DNA from: Annona cherimola
Taxonomy: Eukaryota; Streptophyta; Magnoliopsida; Magnoliales; Annonaceae
Assembly (NCBI GenBank): GCA_030490835.1
Contig: CM059972.1
Location: forward strand, 87,839,137 to 87,903,136
DNA length: 64,000 nt
Direction: 5' to 3'
This document shows positions 12,449-21,061 of this stretch, one piece after another (the stretch's first letter is position 1; the number at the start of each line of letters is the position of its first letter). A model generated the notes under the pieces. That model was not told the DNA's origin. It was given only the letters and a program-made list of their open reading frames with translations, and did not search any database. Position numbers and translations under genes: made by a program.

Positions 12449-14291
12449 AATTAGTAATTTTTATGAGATTTTTAATGGTCAAAATAGGTTTGACCAAGAA
12501 AGGAGGTACATTTGCAACATTTTAAATGGTGGTTAAAAACTACTAGATCCAACCCACTAAATGAAAATCTGAACCGTTAAAATGGATAATGGACATTAAT
12601 AAGTGTGGACCCCATCTAAGATCAAAGAAAATAGGTAACGATTAAAATATAAATGAAGGACAAAAAATGCACAAAATTAATGGCTAGGAAGAAGTTGACT
12701 TACTAGCCAAGCAAAACCATGGGCCCATTGGTGGTTTTCAAAAACCACCTATAAATTTACCAACAAGTCCACTTTGTGATGGAATTTCACAAAAAAAGGA
12801 AAAAGTGGAGTGTGCAAAATATTAAAAGAAAATACCAATGTACAAATTATCAAACTTAAAAAGCTATAAAAGGGACCCCTCTCTCCTCATTTGAGGCACG
12901 CGCAAACGCCCAAAATCCATCCACTCTCCATCTTCTTCAAATCCATTTGAATTTTTTTCTTGCTACTCTTGGCTCATTTTCTTGTTAACAGGTAAAAAAA
13001 AAAAAAGGAAAGGAAGCAGGAAAGGAGTCCAAACCATGCACAACACTTGCTCTTTTCCATTTTTTCCTTTTTTTTTTAAAAAAAGATATCAAAAACAAAC
13101 CTCCAGCATGTCGTCGACCTTCCTTTTTCAATTTCTCATTTTTCATTAAAAAAATAATATATCAATACTCATTTGTCATTGCATCATTTCCGTTTATTTT
13201 CACTTTTATAAAAAAAAAAGACCAAAATCTCCAGTACATTAACGGCCCTTTTACATCATCGTCCTTATTTTTCATTTTTAAAAAAAAAAACAAAAGAAAA
13301 ATCTCCAGCACGTTATCTGCCCTTTGCACCATCGTCCCTTTTTCATTTTTTAAATAAAAAAAGAAAAGACCCACCAGCACGTCATCTAGCATAGCTTTAT
13401 CATATAAATTTTTTATTTTTATCTTTATTCATCACATATCGTCCAACCTGGTCTCTATCATTATTATTCTTATTTATTATATGAAAATTTGTCCCCATCA
13501 AAAAATAGATATTTGCGAATTTAGAATTTTTTTTTACGAATTATAAAATAGATATTTACTAACTTTTCTTAAAAAAAAACTTATTCTTTCGTCAGGAAAT
13601 ATAATCTTATCCCATGCAACAGGAATTAGATTCTCATTTCCAGATTGAGTTAGGGCCTCAAAAAAAGTCCTAGGGATTAAATTCCCGCCTTCACCCTCCT
13701 GAGCTTTTACATAAATATATATATATATATATGTTAATTTTTCGCACTCCTAAGACCAATGTACTAGAAAAATAGAGTTGTATTTTTTTCTAGTTATGAG
13801 TTGACCCAGAGAATTTCTGTATTTTAGTGTCTTATTGTACACTGACTAACCACCGTATATGGTTAGTGCCAACTCCAAAGTTAATATATTAAATTTTATC
13901 AATATTTGTATACATGTTACTAATTGCTAATTGCGTTTATTGAGATACATGTTTGTATTTGACTAACTTGCATCATCTAAAAACCTTAACGCTTGCATCT
14001 CCCTTCTTTAACCCCCATGTCTACACCTTTTATATTTTTTCCATTTCTGATTTTGAACCCCTTTTCTACACCTTTTACATTTTTTTTATTTTGCACATTT
14101 AATTTCTGTATCTAACTTGCATCATATCTAACCAGGTGACTCTCTAATTTGCGTGTCATACTTATTTTCCTCTCTAGCATATGTACATTTACTTGCCTAT
14201 TTAGTTCACAGTTATATCTTTCTAATGAACATACCTTATATTTTTAGGTCCATTTGTAGCCCATCGTAGTGAGAAAAAACCACGTTCTACA
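12449..14291 (+). repeat. 5' LTR of the gypsy-like element, 5'-truncated
   Basis: It matches 21360-23272 base for base apart from scattered substitutions and small indels. Its left limit is approximate, because similarity fades at TAATTAGTAATTTTTATG. It ends CGTTCTACA. It contains pyrimidine-rich and poly-A runs, and a TATA run at 13721-13732. Confidence 0.9.
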
Positions 14292-14294
14292 GTT

Positions 14295-14313
14295 TGGTGA
14301 CTCCAATGGGGAC
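14295..14313 (+). other. Primer-binding site of the gypsy-like element
   Basis: TGGTGACTCCAATGGGGAC begins three bases after the 5' LTR. TGG pairs with the CCA end of a tRNA. I do not assign the tRNA with confidence. Confidence 0.75.
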
Positions 14314-14639
14314 AGTTAGGAGTGCTAATTTTCATTTCTTAGTAAAAGATCATGGAGGATTTTTTCAAGCTTTTTTTTAGGAAAAAAGTGAAAGTTTTGA
14401 ATTTTTTTAAAAAAACTTTTTTTAAAAAAGAAAAGGTTTTAATTTTTCTTTTTAATTTTTTTTAAAAGTTTTAAAAAAGGGTAAAAAAATCAATAGCCTT
14501 TTAGAAAATATTTATAAAATTTAAGTATCATTGGGTGTTAGGAATCTACCTACCAAGCAAGAATAGTGTGTAAAAGAGGAATATTACCACCTCGTAGTCT
14601 GGTGGTTACTAAGTACAAAATAAATCAAACAAATATGAC
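14314..14639. other. Leader between primer site and gag
   Basis: This is an A- and T-run-rich, non-coding leader. Nothing further is recognised in it. Confidence 0.5.
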
Positions 14640-14807
14640 TGAAGCATCACAAAATAAGGGAGGATCATCTTTAAAGCACTCTGCTACAGATCTCGCTAGT
14701 ATAACACAATAGGTAGATAAGTTAGAATGAATGATATCCAAGGTTCTAGAAAGGGTAGAAACTTTATACTGATCTAGGAACCAAAAAGATAACAAGGAAG
14801 ACACTTC
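14640..14807 (+). pseudogene. N-terminal part of a gypsy gag, interrupted
   Basis: From an ATG at 14640 the frame reads MTEASQNKGGSSLKHSATD and continues with stops at 14715-14717, 14733-14735 and 14769-14771. The same frame resumes after the insertion at 14808-16749 and runs into the capsid part at 16888-17415. The three stops show decay beyond the insertion. Confidence 0.65.
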
Positions 14808-15067
14808 TGTTGGTCCCGAGTTGATGGCTAAACCCAAGAGGGGATGGGTGAATTGGGTTCTTAAAAAAAATTCTTTGGTAAATTAAAATCTTAACCCCTT
14901 TAAAGATTAATCCCCTTTTTAAAGCAAATAGAGAGCAATTTAGATAAAGCAGTAAAAGGAAGCAGAAGACAAGATGTATAGTGGTTCGGGCAAACCTTCC
15001 CTACTCCACTCTTCCAAGCTCACACTTCGTTGTGACTTGGGTTCCACTATGTATTCCTCGAATACAC

Positions 15068-15268
15068 TTAGAGTCTCCGCTCTCTTCTAGATTCTAGCTC
15101 TAGGGGGCATATAACAACTTAGAGCCTATGCTCTCTTCTAGATTCCAGCTCTAGGGGGCATAAACAACTTAGAGCCTATGCTCTCTTCTAGATTCCAGCT
15201 CTAGGGGGCATAAACAACTTAGAGCCTATGCTCTCTTCTAGATTCCAGCTCTAGGGGGCATAAACAAC
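15068..15268 (+). repeat. Tandem repeat, 50-bp unit, four copies
   Basis: Units begin AGAGTCTCC at 15070 and AGAGCCTATG at 15121, 15171 and 15221. Each contains CTCTCTTCTAGATT and CTCTAGGGGGCAT. The last three units are identical or nearly so, and the first has diverged and is one base longer. Confidence 0.93.
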
Positions 15269-15689
15269 ACACTGCACAAGTAGGTGATGAGTCCCACTCC
15301 AATCACACATTACTTTGCATACACTTGATCTTAGCTACTCAAGCTAAATCAAGGTTAATACAACAAGACTTTAAAATAAGAAAAACTACACTTTACAGAG
15401 ATGTGTAGGCAAGTTGAGCTCGAGGAAGAAGTTAGAAGCAGCTTGCACTCTTGAAGCTCTTTCTTCCTTTGAAAGTATATGGACCACTCAAAAATGGAGA
15501 AAATCAAATGGGAAACCTTTCTTGCACTTATTTTCTCTCTTTGGACTTTGTGATGTGTATGTGAGTGTCTTGTATATTTCTTCACGTTCATTTGAGGGTC
15601 CTTTTATAGAATGAGGAAAATATGAACGTTGTAGAGGTGGTTGACGCGCAATAAATGAACTCCAACGTTCAAAAATTCGACCGTTATTT

Positions 15690-15870
15690 CCAAGTCGAAG
15701 ATGAAGTCCACTTGGCTTGCGACTTGGCTTCCAAGTCGCACATGGAGTCGACCTGGCTTGCGACTTGGGTTTCTTCAGATATCCAAGTCTGAGACTCGGA
15801 TTCGACTTGGCTTCAGACTTCAACTCAAGTCGATCCTGGAGTCGACTTGGGTTGCGACTTGACTTGGTCT
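15690..15870 (+). repeat. AAGTCG / GGAGTCGACTTGG minisatellite, block 1
   Basis: Units of about 35-45 bp repeat AAGTCG, a short spacer, GGAGTCGACTTGG, then TTGCGACTTGG. AAGTCGACTT is self-complementary, so the block can fold locally. Open frames on both strands here are by-products of the repeat. Confidence 0.8.
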
Positions 15871-16309
15871 TCGCCAATAATGTCTTGATCCTCATTTGAT
15901 TTTGCTTCTAGCTTGCTTGGCTTTCCTCCTTTAGTCCTTTTAATTGTCAAGTGACTCCTCATACCTGTAGATCTTGTGATTCATGAAGAGCTTGACCTTG
16001 ATCCATCTTGGATTTGCTTGAACCTTGTAGAACTTAGGAGAGCTTGAGTCCTTGCATGATATATTCATGCACCTTGCTTGCTTTGGAGTCGTTTGATCTT
16101 CATATCTTGAATATATCTTCATTTGGAAGCAAGCTTGAAAATTTGCCTTAGACTTGATAGACTTGATTTGAACTTGAACTTGAATCCTTACCTTGAATCT
16201 CAAGAATACTCAAGTTAATCTTGAACATGGTCTTTACATATTACTTGGATTTGAGAAAGTCCAAATAGATTCTTGGAATGAGCTTGGGAATACATCTTTC
16301 AAGTCTGAA

Positions 16310-16620
16310 CTTCTCAAGTCGAGGATGGAGTCGACCTTGTCTGCGACTTCGCCCAAGTCGCACCTGGAGTCGACTTCGCCTGCGACTTCGCCATGTCCAT
16401 TTCCACATTTCAACGCTGGACACTCTTTGACGTTTGAAGTCGATGATGGAGTTGACTTCGTCTGCGACTTGGCAAGTGGAGTCGACTTGGCCTGCGACTT
16501 CATGTGTTTGTTTTCTATTTTGATTTTGCTTTTGAAGTTCTGTTTCAAGTCGATAATGGAGTCGACTTTGGGATCGTCTTCTCCCTAAGTCGAAGTCCAA
16601 GTCGACTTGGGGCTCGACTT
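16310..16620 (+). repeat. AAGTCG / GGAGTCGACTTGG minisatellite, block 2
   Basis: The same unit as at 15690-15870 returns after about 440 bp, with forms such as GGAGTCGACTTCGCCTGCGA. It ends in CAAGTCGACTTGGGGCTCGA. The two blocks may be one array broken by other sequence. Confidence 0.8.
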
Positions 16621-16754
16621 GACTATTTCAGTTCCTTAAAACATTTGGAAAACTCATTAGTATACTTGATATACTCAAATTAGTCTTCGTTAATCATCAA
16701 AACTCATGCTTTGGTCAATTTTGTTTTGTTTTAAACATTATTTCCAACAATTTC

Positions 16755-17415
16755 TACTAGTAATATTATAAAAGGAACAAATGTAGACCATTATGAAAAA
16801 GAAGAATTTATTTTAAAACATACCACAGATAAAATTGAAAAAGTAAAAGAAACTCTTCAATCTCAACTTAAGAAATTAGAAGACAAAGTGAGACAAAATG
16901 ATGGAGAAAGGCTGTCATCTTCAAAGATAGAAGACCTGTGTCCATTCCCAGACATTAAATTACCTAGAGGTATAAAAGTTCCCAAATTACCTATATATAA
17001 TGGGGATTCATGTCCAAAAGCTCATTTGAAAGCATTTTGTGGAATTTTATACCCTCTAGTTCAAAGGGATGAACTTTTGGTAAAATTATTTCAACAAAGT
17101 TTGAAAGGAGATGCACTTGAATGGTATGTATCTCTAGATTACAAGTTTATTAAAAATTGGGGGCAATTATCTACAGCTTTTCTAGACAGATTTTCTTATA
17201 GATTAAATATTGCACCTAAAAGAGCAGACTTGAAAGCTTTACAGCAAAAAGAGGGTGAACCATTTGCTGAGTATATAGCTAGATGGAGAGCTTTAGCAAC
17301 AAAGTTAAAGATTAATTTATCCATAGAAGATCAAATATCCATAATCATCAAGACTGTACATCCTAACATTTCTGGATATTTAGTCTCATATCCCTTCACT
17401 AGCTTTGCGCAATAA
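16755..17415 (+). pseudogene. gypsy gag, capsid (Retrotrans_gag) part
   Basis: The frame is open from the insertion junction to a stop at 17413-17415. It encodes a lysine/glutamate-rich, probably coiled-coil stretch and then the conserved capsid domain. Recognisable pieces are VPKLPIYNGDSCPKAHLKAF, LKGDALEWY, NWGQLSTAFLDRFSY and QKEGEPFAEYIARWRALA, the standard order of Retrotrans_gag. Capsid packages element RNA. The part after 16755 is free of stops, unlike the first part. No zinc knuckle follows, so the end is probably truncated by a premature stop. Confidence 0.88.
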
Positions 17416-17499
17416 TACAAGTCGGTGAACAAATTGAGTATGGATTAAGAAGAGAAACATCTCTCCTTGGCCATATCAAGGGAGTGTTTTTTGTGAAAA

Positions 17500-17751
17500 A
17501 TGAATTATAAGTCACAAGTGTCCGATAATAGCCCACGAGTTTATTCGATTAAAGGAGGTAGAAGTCATGACTCTTACATACCCAATAAACGAACTTTTTA
17601 CACAAATACAAAAGACGAGGTTCTTGTTTTAATGGGTACACCCTCCAATCCCATCGCTTCTCGAAGACGACCTACTGATCAAACCGATATTTTTATTTTA
17701 AAAGGTGCACTCTCCAATCCTGTCATTTTTCAAAACAACATGATAGCTTAA
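17500..17751 (+). CDS. Unrecognised ORF in the gypsy-like element, with a repeated motif
   Basis: This 83-codon frame follows gag. It holds repeats of the form (V/I)L(M/K)G(T/A)(P/L)SNP(I/V), at about codons 43-54 and 67-76. A third degenerate copy, ILKGEPSNLI, lies downstream at about 17830. No known domain is recognised. The repeat suggests a longer repeat-rich protein that has been broken. Confidence 0.4.
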   Translation: MNYKSQVSDNSPRVYSIKGGRSHDSYIPNKRTFYTNTKDEVLVLMGTPSNPIASRRRPTDQTDIFILKGALSNPVIFQNNMIA

Positions 17752-17994
17752 ATGATACTATTGTTTTAAAAAGCACGTCATCTAGTTCTAATATATTTTC
17801 AAAACAACTTGTTGATGAATTAAAAATTATTATTTTAAAAGGGGAACCTTCTAATCTTATCATTGCCTCGACACCACCTATGGATTATTTTATCTTTTTT
17901 TTAGAAAAAGCTTACAAAGTCGACTCACCAGTCACTGACTTTTACGAAAAAAGTAATTAGTATATTCCATGAAAGCACAAATAGAGAACAAAAA

Positions 17995-18423
17995 ATGGCC
18001 AACCAAGTAGACCCTTCCCACATATTTTCAAAAGAGATTCTCGCTTCAACTATCCAATCAAAGCCTATAGATTTAACGGCCTCTAAATCTTTTATCTTTG
18101 CAGAAAGTATGATAAATAAATTTTCCGAGAATATTTGTGAAACACCAAAAACAGCTTCCCAAACAAAGGTCTCTCATTTATTCTCAAAAGAATTTTTTAC
18201 ATTTTTCAGTCAATCTAAATCTAAAAAGTCAAATTTTCTTCCTATGTCCACAAGAAAATCAGTTATTGGATTCTCTAAAAATACAAATAAAATATCAAAA
18301 GTGAATTATCTAACAAATTTCTCCCAAACACCTTTCATTCCTCTAGAAAAAATTTCCACCTTTATTAATCAGCAAACCAATATATTCTTCGTATCTTTGG
18401 AAAAAAATTCTCATTCTAGTTAA
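17995..18423 (+). CDS. Unrecognised Ser/Lys/Phe-rich ORF in the gypsy-like element
   Basis: This is 142 codons from an ATG. The protein is rich in Lys, Ser, Thr and Phe and repeats phrases like SHIFSKEI and SHLFSKEF. It has no signal peptide and no clear membrane segment. It may be the continuation of the 17500-17751 frame in a longer ancestral protein. I do not recognise a family. Confidence 0.4.
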   Translation: MANQVDPSHIFSKEILASTIQSKPIDLTASKSFIFAESMINKFSENICETPKTASQTKVSHLFSKEFFTFFSQSKSKKSNFLPMSTRKSVIGFSKNTNKISKVNYLTNFSQTPFIPLEKISTFINQQTNIFFVSLEKNSHSS

Positions 18424-18720
18424 TCGAATAAAAGATAACTCCACATATCTTCGGAAAAAATTCTCATTCAAGACATTTCATCTTTAAAGCTTGAAAAGGT
18501 TAATCCAAAAGATATTTTTTCAAAAAAACTTTACACTCCAATTGACTAACCAATGAATCTTAAAGTGATTAATCTAGAAAAAGAAACAAATCCTACTATC
18601 GCAGAATATACCAAAAGCTCATGCAGCATGACTCAACCAAAAAATCAAGCCAAAACATATATGACTCCTTGTCAAAGCCTCTTCATTTTAAACAATTCAA
18701 ATAAAGTCAAATCTTAATCA

Positions 18721-19398
18721 TTGAGAAAGCTAGCCCGTAAAGCCGCAGAAAGCGCAGGGAGCTTTATTACCCAGTCATCAAAAAAGCTAGCCCGCAAAGC
18801 CGCAGAAAGCGCAATGAGCTTTGTTATCTATTTTTCAAAAAAGCTAGTCCGTAAAGCCATAGAAAGCGTATGGAGCTTTATCACTCAGACATCGGATAAG
18901 TTGGCCCGTAAGGTTGCAAAAGGCGCAGGATACTTATCGAAAAATCAAATTACTCTTCAAAATGAGATTTTATCATCATTGCAAATAATGCTTTCAATTA
19001 GCATGGAGACCACATTTTTGCAAGGTCCCAATATACTTCGGGTAGTTACCGATTTATCAAAAAAAGTTACAAAATTGAGGACAACTACCAATATATTAAA
19101 GAAAGTTTCAAAAATAGGAGTTATCAATATACTAAAAAATGTTACAAAAATGAGGACAATATCTGCCAAATGGAAAGCTATGCAGCATAAATATCAAGGT
19201 GATATCATTTTTAGACAAAAGAGGAAGCCAAATAATAGAAGACAAATGCTAAAAAAGAAAAGAAAAGGAAGCAAAGCAAAAAAGTTATTTTATCATGGGA
19301 GACCGAGACAACCGTGGCTCAAATCAAGGAAAGTCATTGAAGTTCCCAGCATCAAATCGGGCATTGCTGCAAACAAGATATGGGACCTTGGAGGATAG
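18721..19398 (+). CDS. Unrecognised basic repeat protein of the gypsy-like element
   Basis: The frame runs 225 codons. Its N-terminal part has four tandem repeats of 19 residues starting KLARKAAESAGSF, spanning about 18727-18942. A second repeated phrase, like ILKKVSKIGVINILKNVTK, lies around 19090-19150. The C-terminal part is very basic (RRQMLKKKRKGSKAKK), as in nucleic-acid-binding or nuclear-targeting tails. There is no match to gag, protease or pol that I know. The start shown is the first in-frame ATG-like position in an open stretch; the true start is not certain. Confidence 0.45.
   Translation: MRKLARKAAESAGSFITQSSKKLARKAAESAMSFVIYFSKKLVRKAIESVWSFITQTSDKLARKVAKGAGYLSKNQITLQNEILSSLQIMLSISMETTFLQGPNILRVVTDLSKKVTKLRTTTNILKKVSKIGVINILKNVTKMRTISAKWKAMQHKYQGDIIFRQKRKPNNRRQMLKKKRKGSKAKKLFYHGRPRQPWLKSRKVIEVPSIKSGIAANKIWDLGG
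18727..18942 (+). repeat. 57-bp coding tandem repeat (19 residues, about 4 copies)
   Basis: Each unit starts near AAGCTAGCCCGTAAAGCC, at about 18727, 18784, 18841 and 18898. Length is kept in multiples of three, which preserves the reading frame. Shorter echoes occur outside the frame near 19833-19905. Confidence 0.85.
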
Positions 19399-21047
19399 TT
19401 ACCTAGGTATGCCACTTTACTCTCCCTCCCTCCGCATTTCATATGCATTTCTTATAAAAAGGGGGTTATTATTTTTAAATAAAATGAGTGTTTTTAAAGA
19501 AAAAACTTTAAAACTTACATACGTTTTAGCGAATTTTCAAAATTAGTCATATGGATAGCATATCTTATTTAACGACAACACAAAAAAATGATGAAAAATG
19601 ATAACGCAAAAAAGGACAAAATGAGATATTAAATATATATATATACCTAAGAGACAACCAAATCATCTTTTAGCTATTAGGAGGCAATCAATTCACAATT
19701 AACGCTGTCAAATACAAAATGAATTAATTAAATTCAGTAAAAACAAATATGGGTTTGTCTTTTTAAAGTGTAGAAATGTGCAATTCAATCTCAAATGGGG
19801 GGCATCACCATCATCAATATTCCAGTTATAAGCCTTATAAGTCGCAGAAGGTGCAAGACACTCATCAATTAAGCCTAGTAGGTCATAGAAAGCACAAGAC
19901 ACCAACTCTGTAGACCTCATTATGAGAATGTCATTGACCACACTACTTGAAAATGTTGAATTCCAAGCAAATATTAATCTATAGAGTCATAAGATATGCA
20001 TGTTGGTTGGCCAGATATAAAAAAATAAAAAATGCAAAATAGATAAAAGAAAAAAATAAAACAAAATTAATTTTTTCCAAAAAACAACAAAATTTTGAGT
20101 TAAGTTTTCAAGATGTCAAAGCATTTCATGCAAAAAAAAAACTTAAAAATATTTATTACTGTAATGGATCAAGAAGTGAGAAGTAACCAGTTATATTCGT
20201 GAAAATTTTTCATGACATATGTAAAAATTCCATAGCACTTTAAAAAAAAATCTTATACAAACATTAATAAAAATTGGTGGATACAAAGATGATTTAACAT
20301 TTTCTCGTCCAAAGAGATAACTATTAATATCATTATGAAACGTGATGAATTATTTTCAAAAAATAGAAAAGAAAGATCCCCAGATACCCTGAAATATGGT
20401 TAAGGGAAGAAAAAATATATTAAAAAAATTCCTAGATATCCTGAAATATGGTGAGAGGAAGATTTCTAAAAAAAATCCTCAGTTACCCTGAAATATGGTG
20501 AGGGGAAGAAAAAATATATTAAAAAAATCCCCAGATACCCTGAAATATGGTAAGGGGAAGAAAGTACAATACACCATCATTATATTTTGATATTGCGAAT
20601 AACTCACTTGGATGAGTTGTTAAGGTTTCATGCATCTGACATCTACCAGTTGATAGATCACAAACTCACGTGCTATGTTATTTGAGATACTTCATGAAAA
20701 AATTATCACTAATATAAATTAATGAAGTTCACTTCTTAAGCTAATTGTTTCAACTAATAACCTTGAAACTTTGCAACTTCACTACTCATATGGCTACAAA
20801 AGTCAATAATTCTTAATTTTTTAAAAAAAAAACTATGAAAGCTTATTATAATGATTACATAAATAAGAGGATTACAAGAAAATTTCCTAAAAAGAAATTG
20901 TTAAAAACAATCTAAAATAAGATGAAAAGTATGAGAGTAGGGCAAATTATAAAAATTAAGAAAATCATACTAAGTTGCACTAAAAAGAGAGAAAAATTTT
21001 AGATGTCAACCATACCTTCTTTGATGACAATGTTCATTATCATCAAA
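19399..21047. other. Non-coding 3' interior of the gypsy-like element
   Basis: This is AT-rich, with no gene recognised. The only clear structure is the tandem repeat at 20373-20567. Confidence 0.5.
20373..20567 (+). repeat. Tandem repeat built on CCCTGAAATATGGT, four copies
   Basis: CCCAGATACCCTGAAATATG, or close variants, recurs at about 20379, 20431, 20480 and 20540, each followed by GGGGAAG or a variant. AAAAAATATATTAAAAAAAT separates two pairs of copies. The spacing varies from about 50 to 60 bp. Confidence 0.85.
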
Positions 21048-21061
21048 GAAGAGGGGGCAAC
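21048..21061 (+). other. Polypurine tract of the gypsy-like element
   Basis: AGAGGGGGCAAC lies directly before the 3' LTR start TGTTGACACCCC. It is a common plant gypsy arrangement. Confidence 0.8.

Larger units (their letters stand above)
14808..16749 (+). mobile_element. LTR-like insertion (solo LTR, about 1.94 kb) inside gag
   Basis: It starts TGTTGG and ends CCAACA, the usual TG...CA inverted tips of an LTR. It is flanked by ACTTC (14803-14807) and ATTTC (16750-16754), a 5-bp TSD with one difference. It splits a gag frame that is otherwise continuous. It contains CCAAGAGGGGATGGGTGAAT near 14835 and ATAGTGGTTCGGGC near 14979, motifs seen in abundant plant repeats. No gag or pol lies inside. 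A solo LTR is the simplest reading; a short non-autonomous element is the alternative. Confidence 0.78.

Noticed and set aside
13162..13392. Minus-strand ORF of 76 codons
   Set aside because: It lies within the LTR over poly-A and poly-T runs and is not conserved in the other LTR.
15068..15268. CRISPR array
   Set aside because: Units are contiguous 50-bp tandem copies without unique spacers, and the genome is eukaryotic.
15414..16600. Several ORFs on both strands
   Set aside because: They follow the AAGTCG minisatellite and 50-bp repeats in the LTR and show no protein homology.
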